Positions 1-8,369 of a DNA stretch of 64,000 nt are shown here, piece after piece. The position numbers and the translations under genes were made by a program. The notes under the pieces were generated by a model. That model did no database searches. It was not told the DNA's origin and saw only the letters and a program-made list of their open reading frames with translations. The stretch lies in NCBI GenBank assembly GCA_948436975.1, contig CAOJJB010000006.1, positions 42,450 through 106,449 of the forward strand, written 5' to 3'. Each line of letters starts with the position of its first letter. The stretch's first letter is position 1. Source of the stretch: an uncultured Clostridium sp. (GTDB lineage: Bacteria > Bacillota > Clostridia > TANB77 > CAG-508).

Positions 1-261
1 TATACTAAGTAAGTATATAAAGCAATCAGCTAATTCTTCTTCAACACTATCATTATATTCTTTTGTTATATCTAAACGTCCCTTTGTGTTTTTCCTTATT
101 GCTTTTGCAAGTTCTCCTAATTCTTCTACAAATAACATCATTTCTCTTTCTATTGTAACTTTATCAAATTTTCTAGCTTTTTTCATATCTTTTATGTATT
201 CTTGAACTTCTAGAACAGAACTTTTTTCGTTTAATAATTCTAATTTTTCTCTTAATTCCAT
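1..261 (-). CDS. MazG-like nucleotide pyrophosphohydrolase, C-terminus cut by window edge
   Basis: The first 87 codons are present; the ATG at 261 follows AGGAGAAAGTT, a good ribosome site. After a charged helical N-terminus the protein reads EELGELAKAIRK and then EEELADCFIYLL. These match the metal-binding EExxE and ExxD helices of the MazG/all-alpha NTP pyrophosphohydrolase superfamily, whose members hydrolyse (d)NTPs to the monophosphate and pyrophosphate. The rest of the gene lies left of the window, so length and exact subfamily (MazG-like or dUTPase-like) cannot be told. Family assignment is fairly firm; substrate is unknown. Confidence 0.75.
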   Translation of the reverse strand, partial: MELREKLELLNEKSSVLEVQEYIKDMKKARKFDKVTIEREMMLFVEELGELAKAIRKNTKGRLDITKEYNDSVEEELADCFIYLLSI

Positions 262-491
262 AACTTTCTCCTATAATTCTATTTATTTTTTAATTATATG
301 TAATATAATACCATCAAAACCTTCTTCTTTCAAGATTCTTGCTCAAAAAAGTGTTGAACCTCTTAACAAAATCTAAATAATAAATTATTAAGATTTTATA
401 ACATTATTATGTAAAACATTTCAAGTGATATTAGAAATACTTATCATCATAACTCAGCAGGCTCTCTAGAACTAGTAGAAATTTTTGCAAA
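262..491. other. Intergenic region without a gene
   Basis: AT-rich spacer between the MazG-like gene and the tRNA-Leu terminator. I see no open frame with a ribosome site and no strong hairpin apart from the terminator that follows it. Confidence 0.5.
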
Positions 492-522
492 CAAAAAATC
501 AACCATTTCTGATTGATTTTTG
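492..522 (-). terminator. Rho-independent terminator of tRNA-Leu
   Basis: A 9-bp stem (494-502 with 513-521) with a 10-nt loop, followed on the minus strand by a T-run. It lies about 35 nt past the 3' end of tRNA-Leu. Confidence 0.7.
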
Positions 523-555
523 TATATATTCAAGTTAGTTTGAACAAATACGTCT

Positions 556-642
556 TGGTGCCAGTGGTGGGACTCGAACCCACACGCCATTGCTGACAAC
601 AGATTTTGAGTCTGCCCCGTCTACCAATTTCAGCACACTGGC
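556..642 (-). tRNA. tRNA-Leu (anticodon CAA)
   Basis: An 87-nt class II tRNA with CCA encoded at its 3' end (558-556). The acceptor stem GCCAGTG pairs with CACTGGC, the anticodon loop CTCAAAA gives CAA (codon UUG), a long variable arm is present and the T-loop is GTTCGAGTC. The long variable arm supports Leu. Confidence 0.95.
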
Positions 643-692
643 ATATAAATTACATTAACCATATCTAAGTTATTAATATTTTATATAACTAG

Positions 693-726
693 ACACGTAA
701 ATTATATTAACATATAATTTACGTGT
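693..726. repeat. Perfect inverted repeat downstream of deoB
   Basis: A 15-bp perfect stem (693-707 with 712-726) and 4-nt loop, just past the deoB stop. Neither side carries a clear T-run, so it may be an mRNA-stabilising hairpin or a weak terminator separating deoB from tRNA-Leu. Confidence 0.55.
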
Positions 727-740
727 TGTCTATACTTTAT

Positions 741-1913
741 TTACATTATATCATTTTTAAAACTTGTCCCTTCTAATTTTCTCATATTAAATAAATCTAA
801 TATAGTAGCTGATATATCTGCAAAAGTTTCTCTTATCCCTAAATCAACATTTCTTTTCAATGTCTTTCCATAAATTAATATAGGAACATATTCTCTATCA
901 TGATCTGTACTAGGTGTACTAGGATCGTTTCCATGATCTGCTGTTATTATAAGAATATCATTTTCTCTTAAAGCTTTCATAATTTGTGGTAATTTATTAT
1001 CAAATTCTTCTAAAGCTCTAGCATATCCCTCTATATTATTTCTATGACCATATAACATATCAAAATCTACTAAATTTACAAATATCAAGTCTTCATTCGA
1101 ATTTTTTATTTCATAAATTGTTTTTTCTATCCCATCTGTATTTCCATTTGTGTGTAATGCTCTATTTATTCCTCTTCCAGAAAATAAATCTTGTATTTTT
1201 CCTATTGCTAACACTTTTTTATTATTTTCTTGAAAAACATCTAACATTGTTTTTCCAAAATCTTCTGCTTCAAAATCTTTTCTATTATATGTTCTTATAA
1301 AATTATCATTCTGTGTTCCTATAAAAGGTCTTGCTATTACTGTTCCTATATCATAACCTTTTTCATCTATTATATCTCTTGCTATTTTACATAATTTATA
1401 TAATTCTTCAACTGGCATTATTTCTTCATGTGCAGCTATTTGCAACACACTATCAGCTGATGTATATATAATTGGTTTTTTACTTTTTATACTTTCTTCA
1501 CCATATTGTCTTAAAAAATCTGTTCCAGAACCTTTTTTATTACATATAAAACCTGCTATCTCTGCTTTTTCTGAAATTTCATCTAATAACTCTTTAGGAA
1601 ATCCATCATAATATGTCTTAAACGGTAAATCTTTTATAAACCCAGCTATTTCCCAATGCCCTACTGGACTATTTTTTCCTTTTGTTTTCTCTGCTGCTTT
1701 TCCAAATATTCCATTTGGGTTTTCTTCTTTCTCTTTTATTTTAACACCTTGTATATTATATAATCCTAATTTTTTCATATTTGGAATATTTAAATTAGAA
1801 TTATTATATATTCCCTCCAAAGTATTACTGCCTACATCTCCATATTCATCGGCATCTGGAGCTGCTCCAATACCAAAACTATCTAAAACAATTATTATAG
1901 CTCTATTTATCAT
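741..1913 (-). CDS. deoB: Phosphopentomutase
   Basis: 390 residues, full length for DeoB, which interconverts ribose (or deoxyribose) 1-phosphate and 5-phosphate in nucleoside salvage. It belongs to the alkaline-phosphatase superfamily. Visible motifs: N-terminal VLDSFGIGAAPDA with the first metal-binding Asp, NSPVGHWE, NLVDFDMLYGHRN near residue 285, and the C-terminal TADHGNDPSTPSTDHDRE that completes the two-metal site. The ATG follows AAAGGTG. It lies 16 nt after the large coiled-coil gene on the same strand, so the two may be cotranscribed, although their functions have no evident link. No purine phosphorylase or deaminase is adjacent. Confidence 0.96.
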   Translation of the reverse strand: MINRAIIIVLDSFGIGAAPDADEYGDVGSNTLEGIYNNSNLNIPNMKKLGLYNIQGVKIKEKEENPNGIFGKAAEKTKGKNSPVGHWEIAGFIKDLPFKTYYDGFPKELLDEISEKAEIAGFICNKKGSGTDFLRQYGEESIKSKKPIIYTSADSVLQIAAHEEIMPVEELYKLCKIARDIIDEKGYDIGTVIARPFIGTQNDNFIRTYNRKDFEAEDFGKTMLDVFQENNKKVLAIGKIQDLFSGRGINRALHTNGNTDGIEKTIYEIKNSNEDLIFVNLVDFDMLYGHRNNIEGYARALEEFDNKLPQIMKALRENDILIITADHGNDPSTPSTDHDREYVPILIYGKTLKRNVDLGIRETFADISATILDLFNMRKLEGTSFKNDIM

Positions 1914-1929
1914 TAACTACACCTTTCTT

Positions 1930-4272
1930 TTATTTACTTTTTAGTTCTACATCATATTCATATACAAAAACATCTTTTGATTTTGGTAATATTAAATTAT
2001 TACTTTCAGTAAAATATTTGTTTGTTCTAAATTTACTTTTATTAATTAGTTTAAAATCTAATTTTTTACAATCTATAAATACACTTGAAGATGCATCCAT
2101 TCCAATTGGTAATGTTTGATTATTATTATCATAAAATATAATGTTAGAATAATATAGTATTGGAAGTCCTTTTTTATAATTTAATTTTACTAAATTTAAA
2201 GCCCCTTCTCCATCATCATCATATTCTTCTAAAGCATTCTCAACACTCATGTTGTAAATATCAAAAGATTTTTCTTTTACCTTTTCAGTAATTTGAGATA
2301 CTTTATATAATGAAAAATCATATTCTGTATTCAATTTTGGTGTTGCTCCTTCTAAATAATTAAGAATTATTTGTAACTTTTCTGTAAAATCAAATACATC
2401 TATTTTTTTATTTATATTTAATATTTTAAATTTACTTTTTTCATTTTCTCTGTGTCCTCTACTACCAATATACTTCAATTTTCTATTATCATCTTCAACA
2501 TTTCCAAATATATCAAATGTTTCACTATCTATATATAATCTATTATTATTAAATTCTTCTTTAAGTTCTTCTAATGTATTTTCTAATTCAATTTTATTTA
2601 AATCATTTTCTCTTAACATATTTAATAAAGGTAACACTTCTGTCTTTGCTATAAATAAACTGTCCATTTCTTCTTTTGATAATTTTTTTCTTTGAATAGT
2701 ATCTACATTTACTCCTAATTCATCAAATTCACTTTGATAATCAAATACTTTATTTAATACTTTTTTATTTTCGTCTTTTTCTCTTTCTTCTCCCATTTCT
2801 AAGCTTAATTTTTCATCTTTATTAGAAAATTTCCAAAAGTCAAAAATACTTTTTCTATGTTTGTCTATTTCTTCAATATATAAACTAGCATTTTTTACTT
2901 TTGAAATTATATTTTCTAATTTCAATTTTAATGCTTTTAAATCTTGATTTAAATTTTTATAAGCTTTTTCTCCTTTTTCCACCAAAGAATGTATTGTTAC
3001 TAAATCTTCTATTGTATAAAATTTCTTTTCTTTTATAGTTACTTCTACTGGTTCTGTTTTTACGATTCGACTTTTAGAAACAATATCTGTTTCCTCAAAT
3101 ATGTTTTTCTTTTCTTTTTGACTATTAGTTATTTTTTTGTTTATTTTTGGAGATTTAAAGAAATATTTTACTTTTCCTATAAATGTTTTTTTGTATTCTA
3201 AATATGTTGAAATCTCCTTTTGTTTTATTAAATATTCATCTTCTTTTTCTTTTACTAATTCTTTAATATTTTCTAATTCTTTTTCTAATTCACTAATTTT
3301 AATATTTTGTTCATTAATTTCTTGCTGAGCTATTTCAAATTCTGTTTTTATAAATTGTGGTAACATTTCATAAGTTAATCTTTTTCCATTATTATATATT
3401 TCCAAACTATTGTTACTATCTATTTTCGTTATAAATTGAAAATGATTTTTTATTTCTGTTTGCATTATAAATAATGCTTTTAATAATTTATAAAACTTTA
3501 CTGCTTCTTCTCTAGTTATTAATTTTACTTTATAAGAACTTTTTACATTTTCATATACTAATGTTTCACCTACTACCTGTATAGATAAATTATTTGATTT
3601 ATCATATACTTCAAAAGTTAGAGCCCAATCTTTTGTAAATAACCATAAATAATTTTCTAAATCTGCTATTTCATTCCTACTTAAATACTCTTCTGAATAA
3701 TTCATTGAATTTATTGGAACATATATTCTAGGTACTTCTTTTTTTCTACTATATATAAATTCTAACTTTGATTTTAATAAATAGAAAAATTCTCCAAATG
3801 TTTGCTCTTTTGAACATACTAACATGAAATATCTTCCTGTTACTTCTGAATAATATATTTGCCACATATTATCTTTTACATATTTTACTTTAAATGGTTC
3901 TTTTTTTTCTAATTCTTTTTGAGTTGTTGCTACTGTTTCTATTTCTCCAACTTTTACTGAATTCAACATTTTCAAAAAAGTTGTATATCTTTCTATATCT
4001 TCTTCATCTTCTGCTGGATATATATATTTATATAAAGGCATCGCTTTTGCATATTTTTCTTTTAAAGGATCTGTTCTCAAACATGGAGTTATTAAAATAT
4101 CTATCATATCTATTGGTACAAAACGAAAAATTCTGTGGTCTTTATCATTATTTAATCTTGATACATTAAAATTAAGTGGACTAAATTTTATTATTTCTTC
4201 TGGCACATCATCCAAATTTAAGTTTAAATAGTTTAGTTTCTTTTGTAAATCGTTTTTTGCCATGTTTTCCAC
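1930..4272 (-). CDS. Large coiled-coil protein of unknown function
   Basis: I do not recognise a family. I place the start at GTG 4272 because GGGGAG sits 8 nt upstream; an ATG at 4263 is the alternative, and an upstream in-frame ATG at 4308 has no ribosome site. About 780 residues with no signal peptide or membrane segment. The first 320 residues look globular; a strongly charged heptad-rich stretch follows at roughly 325-365 and another at 440-480, and the C-terminal half is Lys/Glu-rich with a mixed alpha/beta tail. One short hydrophobic motif (FIGKVKYFFKSPK) lies between the coils. It is upstream of deoB in the same orientation. Probably cytosolic and possibly structural. Confidence 0.8.
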   Translation of the reverse strand: MENMAKNDLQKKLNYLNLNLDDVPEEIIKFSPLNFNVSRLNNDKDHRIFRFVPIDMIDILITPCLRTDPLKEKYAKAMPLYKYIYPAEDEEDIERYTTFLKMLNSVKVGEIETVATTQKELEKKEPFKVKYVKDNMWQIYYSEVTGRYFMLVCSKEQTFGEFFYLLKSKLEFIYSRKKEVPRIYVPINSMNYSEEYLSRNEIADLENYLWLFTKDWALTFEVYDKSNNLSIQVVGETLVYENVKSSYKVKLITREEAVKFYKLLKALFIMQTEIKNHFQFITKIDSNNSLEIYNNGKRLTYEMLPQFIKTEFEIAQQEINEQNIKISELEKELENIKELVKEKEDEYLIKQKEISTYLEYKKTFIGKVKYFFKSPKINKKITNSQKEKKNIFEETDIVSKSRIVKTEPVEVTIKEKKFYTIEDLVTIHSLVEKGEKAYKNLNQDLKALKLKLENIISKVKNASLYIEEIDKHRKSIFDFWKFSNKDEKLSLEMGEEREKDENKKVLNKVFDYQSEFDELGVNVDTIQRKKLSKEEMDSLFIAKTEVLPLLNMLRENDLNKIELENTLEELKEEFNNNRLYIDSETFDIFGNVEDDNRKLKYIGSRGHRENEKSKFKILNINKKIDVFDFTEKLQIILNYLEGATPKLNTEYDFSLYKVSQITEKVKEKSFDIYNMSVENALEEYDDDGEGALNLVKLNYKKGLPILYYSNIIFYDNNNQTLPIGMDASSSVFIDCKKLDFKLINKSKFRTNKYFTESNNLILPKSKDVFVYEYDVELKSK

Positions 4273-4401
4273 GTTTTCTTCTCCCCTCTTTTTTTTTGAA
4301 TATATCATATATTATTATTTTTATCAATTGTTTCATTATTATATAATATTCGTTTATTTTCTTCAATATAAAAATTTAAATATTTTCTTTTTCTAAAATA
4401 T

Positions 4402-4446
4402 AAAAAATAAGAACAAAGTATTATTTATACTTTGTTCTTATTTTTT
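4402..4446 (-). terminator. Terminator of thrS
   Basis: A 19-bp A/T-flanked stem (4402-4420 with 4428-4446) and 7-nt loop at the thrS stop codon; the minus strand ends in a T-run. It could work in both directions. Confidence 0.8.
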
Positions 4447-6205
4447 ATACTTTTTTACTATCAATTTCTTCTTGAATTTTACTTACAAATGTATCTAATT
4501 CCATCTGTCCTATATCTCCTTCTTTTCTTGCTCTTACTCCAACTGCATTTGCTTCTACTTCCTTTTCTCCTAATATTAACATATAAGGGACTTTTGAAAG
4601 TTGTGCTTCACGTATTTTATATCCTATTTTCTCTTGTCTATCATCTAACTCAACTCTATAACCTTTTTGAATTAGATTTTCTGTTATATCTTTTGCATAC
4701 TCTTTTTGATTATCTGATATAGGTAATACTTTTATTTGAATTGGTGCAAGCCATAATGGAAATGCTCCTGCAAAATGTTCTGTAATTATTCCTATAAATC
4801 TTTCAAAAGATCCAAACAATGCTCTATGAATTAATATTGGTGTTTTCTTTTCTCCATTACTATCTATATATGATAAATTAAATCTAAGTGGTAATTGGAA
4901 ATCTACTTGCACTGTTCCCATTTGCCATTCTCTTCCTAAACAATCTTTCATTTTTATATCTATTTTTGGACCATAAAAAGCTCCATCACCTTCATTAACT
5001 CTATATTGATCTTTTTCACACAATTCATCTAATACTTCTCTTAAATTTGCTTCTGCTTCATTCCAAAGTTTAATATCACCCATAAAGTCATCTGGTCTTG
5101 TTGATAATGTTAATTCAAAATCTAACCCAAATATTCCATATAAATATTTAGCAATTTCAATAATATCTTTTATTTCTGATCCTATTTGGTCTTGTGTAAT
5201 GAAATTATGTGCATCATCTTGTCTAAACATTCTTACTCTGAATAATCCATTTAATTGTCCTGATTTCTCATTTCTGTGTATTACATCTATATCATTAAAT
5301 CTTAGTGGTAAGTCTTTATAGCTTCTTAATTTTGAAGCAAATATTTTTATTGCATTTGGACAGTTCATTGGCTTTAACGCTTGTTCTTTTCCATCTGAAT
5401 CTGTTAATACAAACATATCTTCTTTATAATGATCCCAATGACCTGATGTTTTCCAAAGTTCACTACTATTTAACTGAGGTCCAGAAAATTCTAAATATCC
5501 TCTTTTCTCATGTTCTTTTCTCCAAAGATCTATTAATATGTTCATCATTTTAAAACCTTTTGGCATCCAATATGCCATCCCTGGTGCTGTTTCATCAAAG
5601 AAAAATAAATCTAATTCTTTTCCTAATTTTCTATGATCCCTTTTTTTGGCTTCTTCTATCATATTTAAGTATTCATCTAATTCACTAGCTTTTGGAAATG
5701 AAATTCCATAAATTCTTTGAAGCATTTTGTTATGTTCATCACCTCTCCAATATGCTCCTGATGATGATAATAGTTTAACTGCTTTTACTGCTCCTGTTGT
5801 AGGTAAATGTGGTCCTCTACATAAGTCTGTAAATTCTCCTTGTTTATAAAATGAAATAACTTCTCCTTCTGGTAATTCTTCAATTAATTCTACTTTGTAA
5901 GGTTCATCTTTTTCTTTCATAAATTGAATTGCTTCTTCTTTTGGAAGTTCAAATCTTTCAATTTCTAAGTCTTCTTTAATAATTTTTTTCATTTCTTCTT
6001 CAATAGATTTTAAGTCTTCTTCTGAAAATGGTGTTTCCACATCAAAATCATAATAAAATCCATTTTCAATTGCTGGTCCTATTGTTACTTTTGCTTTTGG
6101 AAATAATCTTTTTACAGCTTGAGCCATAATATGAGAGGTTGTATGCCAGTACATATTCTCCTCTACTTCCATTGTTCTTCCTCCATGTAATTTTACTTTA
6201 AACAT
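4445..6205 (-). CDS. thrS: Threonyl-tRNA synthetase lacking most of the TGS domain
   Basis: 586 residues against about 640 for the usual enzyme. It charges tRNA-Thr. The editing domain has HTTSH (21-25) and CRGPH near residue 150, matching the zinc-like HxxxH/CxxxH editing site. The class II catalytic core has motif 2 around FRVRMFRQDDAHNF, the MNCP zinc-ligand Cys and motif 3 near ALFGSFER. The anticodon-binding domain closes the protein. The N-terminus retains only KVKLHGGRTMEVEE, resembling the first strands of TGS, then passes directly to the editing domain. The ATG has AAAGGAGG 8-9 nt upstream. Expression is under the T-box leader upstream. Confidence 0.96.
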   Translation of the reverse strand: MFKVKLHGGRTMEVEENMYWHTTSHIMAQAVKRLFPKAKVTIGPAIENGFYYDFDVETPFSEEDLKSIEEEMKKIIKEDLEIERFELPKEEAIQFMKEKDEPYKVELIEELPEGEVISFYKQGEFTDLCRGPHLPTTGAVKAVKLLSSSGAYWRGDEHNKMLQRIYGISFPKASELDEYLNMIEEAKKRDHRKLGKELDLFFFDETAPGMAYWMPKGFKMMNILIDLWRKEHEKRGYLEFSGPQLNSSELWKTSGHWDHYKEDMFVLTDSDGKEQALKPMNCPNAIKIFASKLRSYKDLPLRFNDIDVIHRNEKSGQLNGLFRVRMFRQDDAHNFITQDQIGSEIKDIIEIAKYLYGIFGLDFELTLSTRPDDFMGDIKLWNEAEANLREVLDELCEKDQYRVNEGDGAFYGPKIDIKMKDCLGREWQMGTVQVDFQLPLRFNLSYIDSNGEKKTPILIHRALFGSFERFIGIITEHFAGAFPLWLAPIQIKVLPISDNQKEYAKDITENLIQKGYRVELDDRQEKIGYKIREAQLSKVPYMLILGEKEVEANAVGVRARKEGDIGQMELDTFVSKIQEEIDSKKV

Positions 6206-6299
6206 AATAAATTCCTCCTTTGCCTTTTGGCTTATTTAAAATTTATTTTAAGTATATTTTTTACTTTAGGGACTTTTTACACTAAATTATTTATAATAC

Positions 6300-6515
6300 A
6301 AAAAGCCCCTATAAGTACAAATAATATACTTATAGGGGTAAGTTTATTTCTCACGGTTCCACCCTACTGTTTAACTCTTATTAGATATTAACGCCATCTT
6401 CGCGCCACTTTTTCAAATGGGAACTCCAAGGTAGTTTTTCAAATATGTTCTCTTAAGTTAGCTTTCAGCCTATGACTAACTCTCTCTTTTAGTAACCTTT
6501 ATTTTACTTTTCCTT
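6300..6515 (-). promoter_or_regulatory. T-box riboswitch controlling thrS
   Basis: The minus strand carries the canonical T-box AGGGTGGAACCGTG (6366-6353), preceded by a Stem I region with AGAGAG and followed by a terminator hairpin (6307-6318 with 6328-6339, 12 bp) and a T-run. The sequence ACC at 6432-6430, followed by TTGGAG, is the likely specifier codon, which reads Thr and fits thrS. Uncharged tRNA-Thr would stabilise the antiterminator. The element is clear; the specifier assignment is inferred by resemblance to other T-boxes. Confidence 0.93.
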
Positions 6516-6548
6516 TTCATTGTTCATATATATTTATATTACATTATT

Positions 6549-6577
6549 ATTTTACTATTTTTTCCTAATTATGTCAA
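6549..6577 (-). promoter_or_regulatory. Promoter of the T-box/thrS transcript
   Basis: TTGACA (6577-6572), 17-nt spacer, TAAAAT (6554-6549): a near-consensus sigma-A promoter ending a few tens of bases before the T-box leader. Confidence 0.75.
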
Positions 6578-7168
6578 TTACTTTTTTCCAATTTTTTCTT
6601 TTATATCCATTGGATTTAGATTATATAACAGCAATAATGACAATAAAGATATAAAAATAGATTTTAATATTTCTACTATAACTCCTTTATTATTTTGATA
6701 AAGTTCTATGAAATTAGGAATTCTCCAAATTGGCATAAATAAAAATATTGTAAAAATTATTAATTCAAGTATTTCTCCTATTTTCATTGTTTGTTTTTTA
6801 TTTTCTTCTCTTATATTTAAATCTAAATCTAAATCTTTTAAATTTCTTTTTATATAAAAAATAAAATTTATAATAGTTATACTTATAATTATTATTCCTA
6901 AAGAAACTCTTGATATAACCTCTATTCTCTCATCATTATAAGAATGTGCATCAATTATACAAAATATCCCAAATGATACTGATATTGTTGATAATATAAA
7001 TATTGAATAAAATTTTGATACTAAATTTATTAACTCCCATAATTCTATTTTATTTTTTTTGTGATGATTATGGAATATAATATAGTAAATAAACCCAGTT
7101 ACTATTAAGTACATTCCAAATAAAATAGAAAATAGACTTAAATTAATATTTTCGAAACCTGGTAGCAT
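6578..7168 (-). CDS. Polytopic membrane protein of unknown function
   Basis: 196 residues, about five or six hydrophobic segments (roughly 10-32, 53-75, 86-108, 132-150, 168-184) with a charged loop DLDLDLNIREENKKQ before the fourth. No recognised motif. AAGGAG precedes the ATG. It starts 9 nt after the CYTH gene stop, so the two are probably one transcript ending before the thrS promoter. Function unknown. Confidence 0.75.
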   Translation of the reverse strand: MLPGFENINLSLFSILFGMYLIVTGFIYYIIFHNHHKKNKIELWELINLVSKFYSIFILSTISVSFGIFCIIDAHSYNDERIEVISRVSLGIIIISITIINFIFYIKRNLKDLDLDLNIREENKKQTMKIGEILELIIFTIFLFMPIWRIPNFIELYQNNKGVIVEILKSIFISLLSLLLLYNLNPMDIKEKIGKK

Positions 7169-7177
7169 TTTTTCTCC

Positions 7178-7744
7178 TTATTTAATATAATATTTCTTAT
7201 CTAATGATTCCCCAAATTTTATTATTGGTATATTTGATATTTCTATATTATAAAATTCTCTAAAAACACCTTGTACATCAATAGAAGTTATTTTTGATTC
7301 ATCTACTTCTAAAAGTTTTATCATATCTTTTACTGATTTTTCATCTTTTCCTTCTATTTCTAAATATGTTGGTATATAAGGCCAACTATCTATATCTAGT
7401 TCAACATCATTTAATACATATCTTGTTCTCTTATTTTCTTGATATGTATGCGAATTATATCCTAATTCATTTAAAATTTTATTTGTTTTTTCAAAATCTG
7501 AAACTTCTATCTCCATTTCTTTTGTTCCATCAATTTCTAAACTCTCTAACTTTTTTATTGTTAAAGTTGTTTTATTTCCATCAGTTCTTAATCTAATCCA
7601 CTTTTGTGGCACTGCTGGATTAAAATTATATATACGTCTTTTATAATTAAAATCTGCTATTTTTTTTGCTCCTAATTTTTCTATTTTTTTTACTAATTCA
7701 TCTTTGTCTATTTCTAAAACTCTTACTTCATATTCTATATGCAT
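7178..7744 (-). CDS. CYTH-domain protein (class IV adenylate cyclase / triphosphatase family)
   Basis: 188 residues from ATG 7744, which is preceded by GGAGTGTGGAGAGAA. A GTG at 7756 is in frame but sits right against the Shine-Dalgarno site, so I prefer the ATG. It shows the CYTH tunnel-fold signatures: HIEYEVRV at the start (variant of ExExK), WIRLRTDG, TLTIKK, MEIEV, KRTRY and ELDIDSWPYIPTYLEIEG. CYTH enzymes bind triphosphates in a beta-tunnel lined by these charged residues. The class IV cyclase-like WPYIPTYLEIEG signature is strong, but bacteria of this group usually lack cAMP signalling, so a tri- or thiamine-triphosphatase role is as likely. Confidence 0.85.
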   Translation of the reverse strand: MHIEYEVRVLEIDKDELVKKIEKLGAKKIADFNYKRRIYNFNPAVPQKWIRLRTDGNKTTLTIKKLESLEIDGTKEMEIEVSDFEKTNKILNELGYNSHTYQENKRTRYVLNDVELDIDSWPYIPTYLEIEGKDEKSVKDMIKLLEVDESKITSIDVQGVFREFYNIEISNIPIIKFGESLDKKYYIK

Positions 7745-7811
7745 TTCTCTCCACACTCCTTTTTATATTTTTTATTATTATAACATATATAACTTCTATT
7801 ACAAATTTGTC

Positions 7812-7840
7812 TTGATTTTTAATTATTTAATATGTATAAT
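7812..7840 (+). promoter_or_regulatory. Promoter of tRNA-Thr
   Basis: TTGATT (7812-7817), 17-nt spacer, TATAAT (7835-7840), 8 nt before the mature tRNA 5' end. Confidence 0.7.
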
Positions 7841-7848
7841 ATTTTTAT

Positions 7849-7924
7849 GCTTATATAGCTCAGTTGGTAGAGCAACAGATTCGTAACCTGTAGGTCGCCA
7901 GTTCGATTCTGGCTATAAGCTCCA
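7849..7924 (+). tRNA. tRNA-Thr (anticodon CGT)
   Basis: A 76-nt cloverleaf with encoded CCA. Acceptor GCTTATA pairs with TATAAGC, the D-stem is GCTC/GAGC, the anticodon loop TTCGTAA gives CGT (codon ACG), and the T-arm is GCCAG-TTCGATT-CTGGC. The closing pair of the anticodon stem (31-39) is A·C rather than a Watson-Crick pair. Confidence 0.93.
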
Positions 7925-7943
7925 TTTTGCATATTATAAATTT

Positions 7944-8290
7944 TTATACTATATATTTATGCTGATCCTTTGTCCAAGCTGGTGTACATGGAACAACTGC
8001 TTCAAAATTTCCCTCAAAAGCATATACTTCATTTTTATCTATAATAATTACATCGCCTTTATAAAATTCTTTTTTTTTTCCATATTAGCTTTATTATATA
8101 AAACTCCCATTCCATTTATAATATATAATAATTCTTTACATTTAGTATTTACTTGATAACCAAACTTTGGACTTCTACCATTAATTTTAATTACAGCTAT
8201 ATTTATATCTTTATCTAAAATTGGATAATCAATTCCATAATACCCATCTCCACTATATTCTTCAGTTTCTGCTTTCTTAATTAATCTCAT
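7944..8290 (-). pseudogene. Cupin-domain protein, frameshifted at an A10 run
   Basis: The first 80 codons (from ATG 8290) encode MRLIKKAETEEY..., with KCKELLYIINGMGVLY typical of a small cupin barrel. At a run of ten A on the minus strand (8079-8070) the frame shifts and stops at 8048. In the next frame the cupin continues as EFYKGDVIIIDKNEVYAFEGNF...TPAW and ends at TAA 7946-7944. One extra A (or two fewer) restores a single cupin of about 115 residues. It may be a sequencing error, a true mutation or transcriptional slippage. The metal ligands are not obvious, so any enzymatic role is unknown. Confidence 0.75.
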
Positions 8291-8316
8291 ATTTTCTCCT
8301 TCTATTTTTTATTTAT

Positions 8317-8354
8317 AAAAAAAGGAATACTTTAATAATATTTTTAAGTATTCC
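8317..8354 (-). terminator. Terminator of the DUF5050-like gene
   Basis: GGAATACTT-type stem (8324-8332 paired with 8346-8354) followed on the minus strand by a T-run (8323-8317), just past the stop at 8370. Confidence 0.75.
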
Positions 8355-8369
8355 TCTTATATATTTTAC

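Noticed and set aside
464-476. CTCTAGAACTAGT resembles part of a cloning-vector polylinker.
   Set aside because: Only 13 bases match and the flanks are ordinary AT-rich chromosome, so chance is more likely than vector contamination.
7178-7756. GTG at 7756 as the CYTH start.
   Set aside because: It directly abuts the Shine-Dalgarno site; ATG 7744 has proper spacing.
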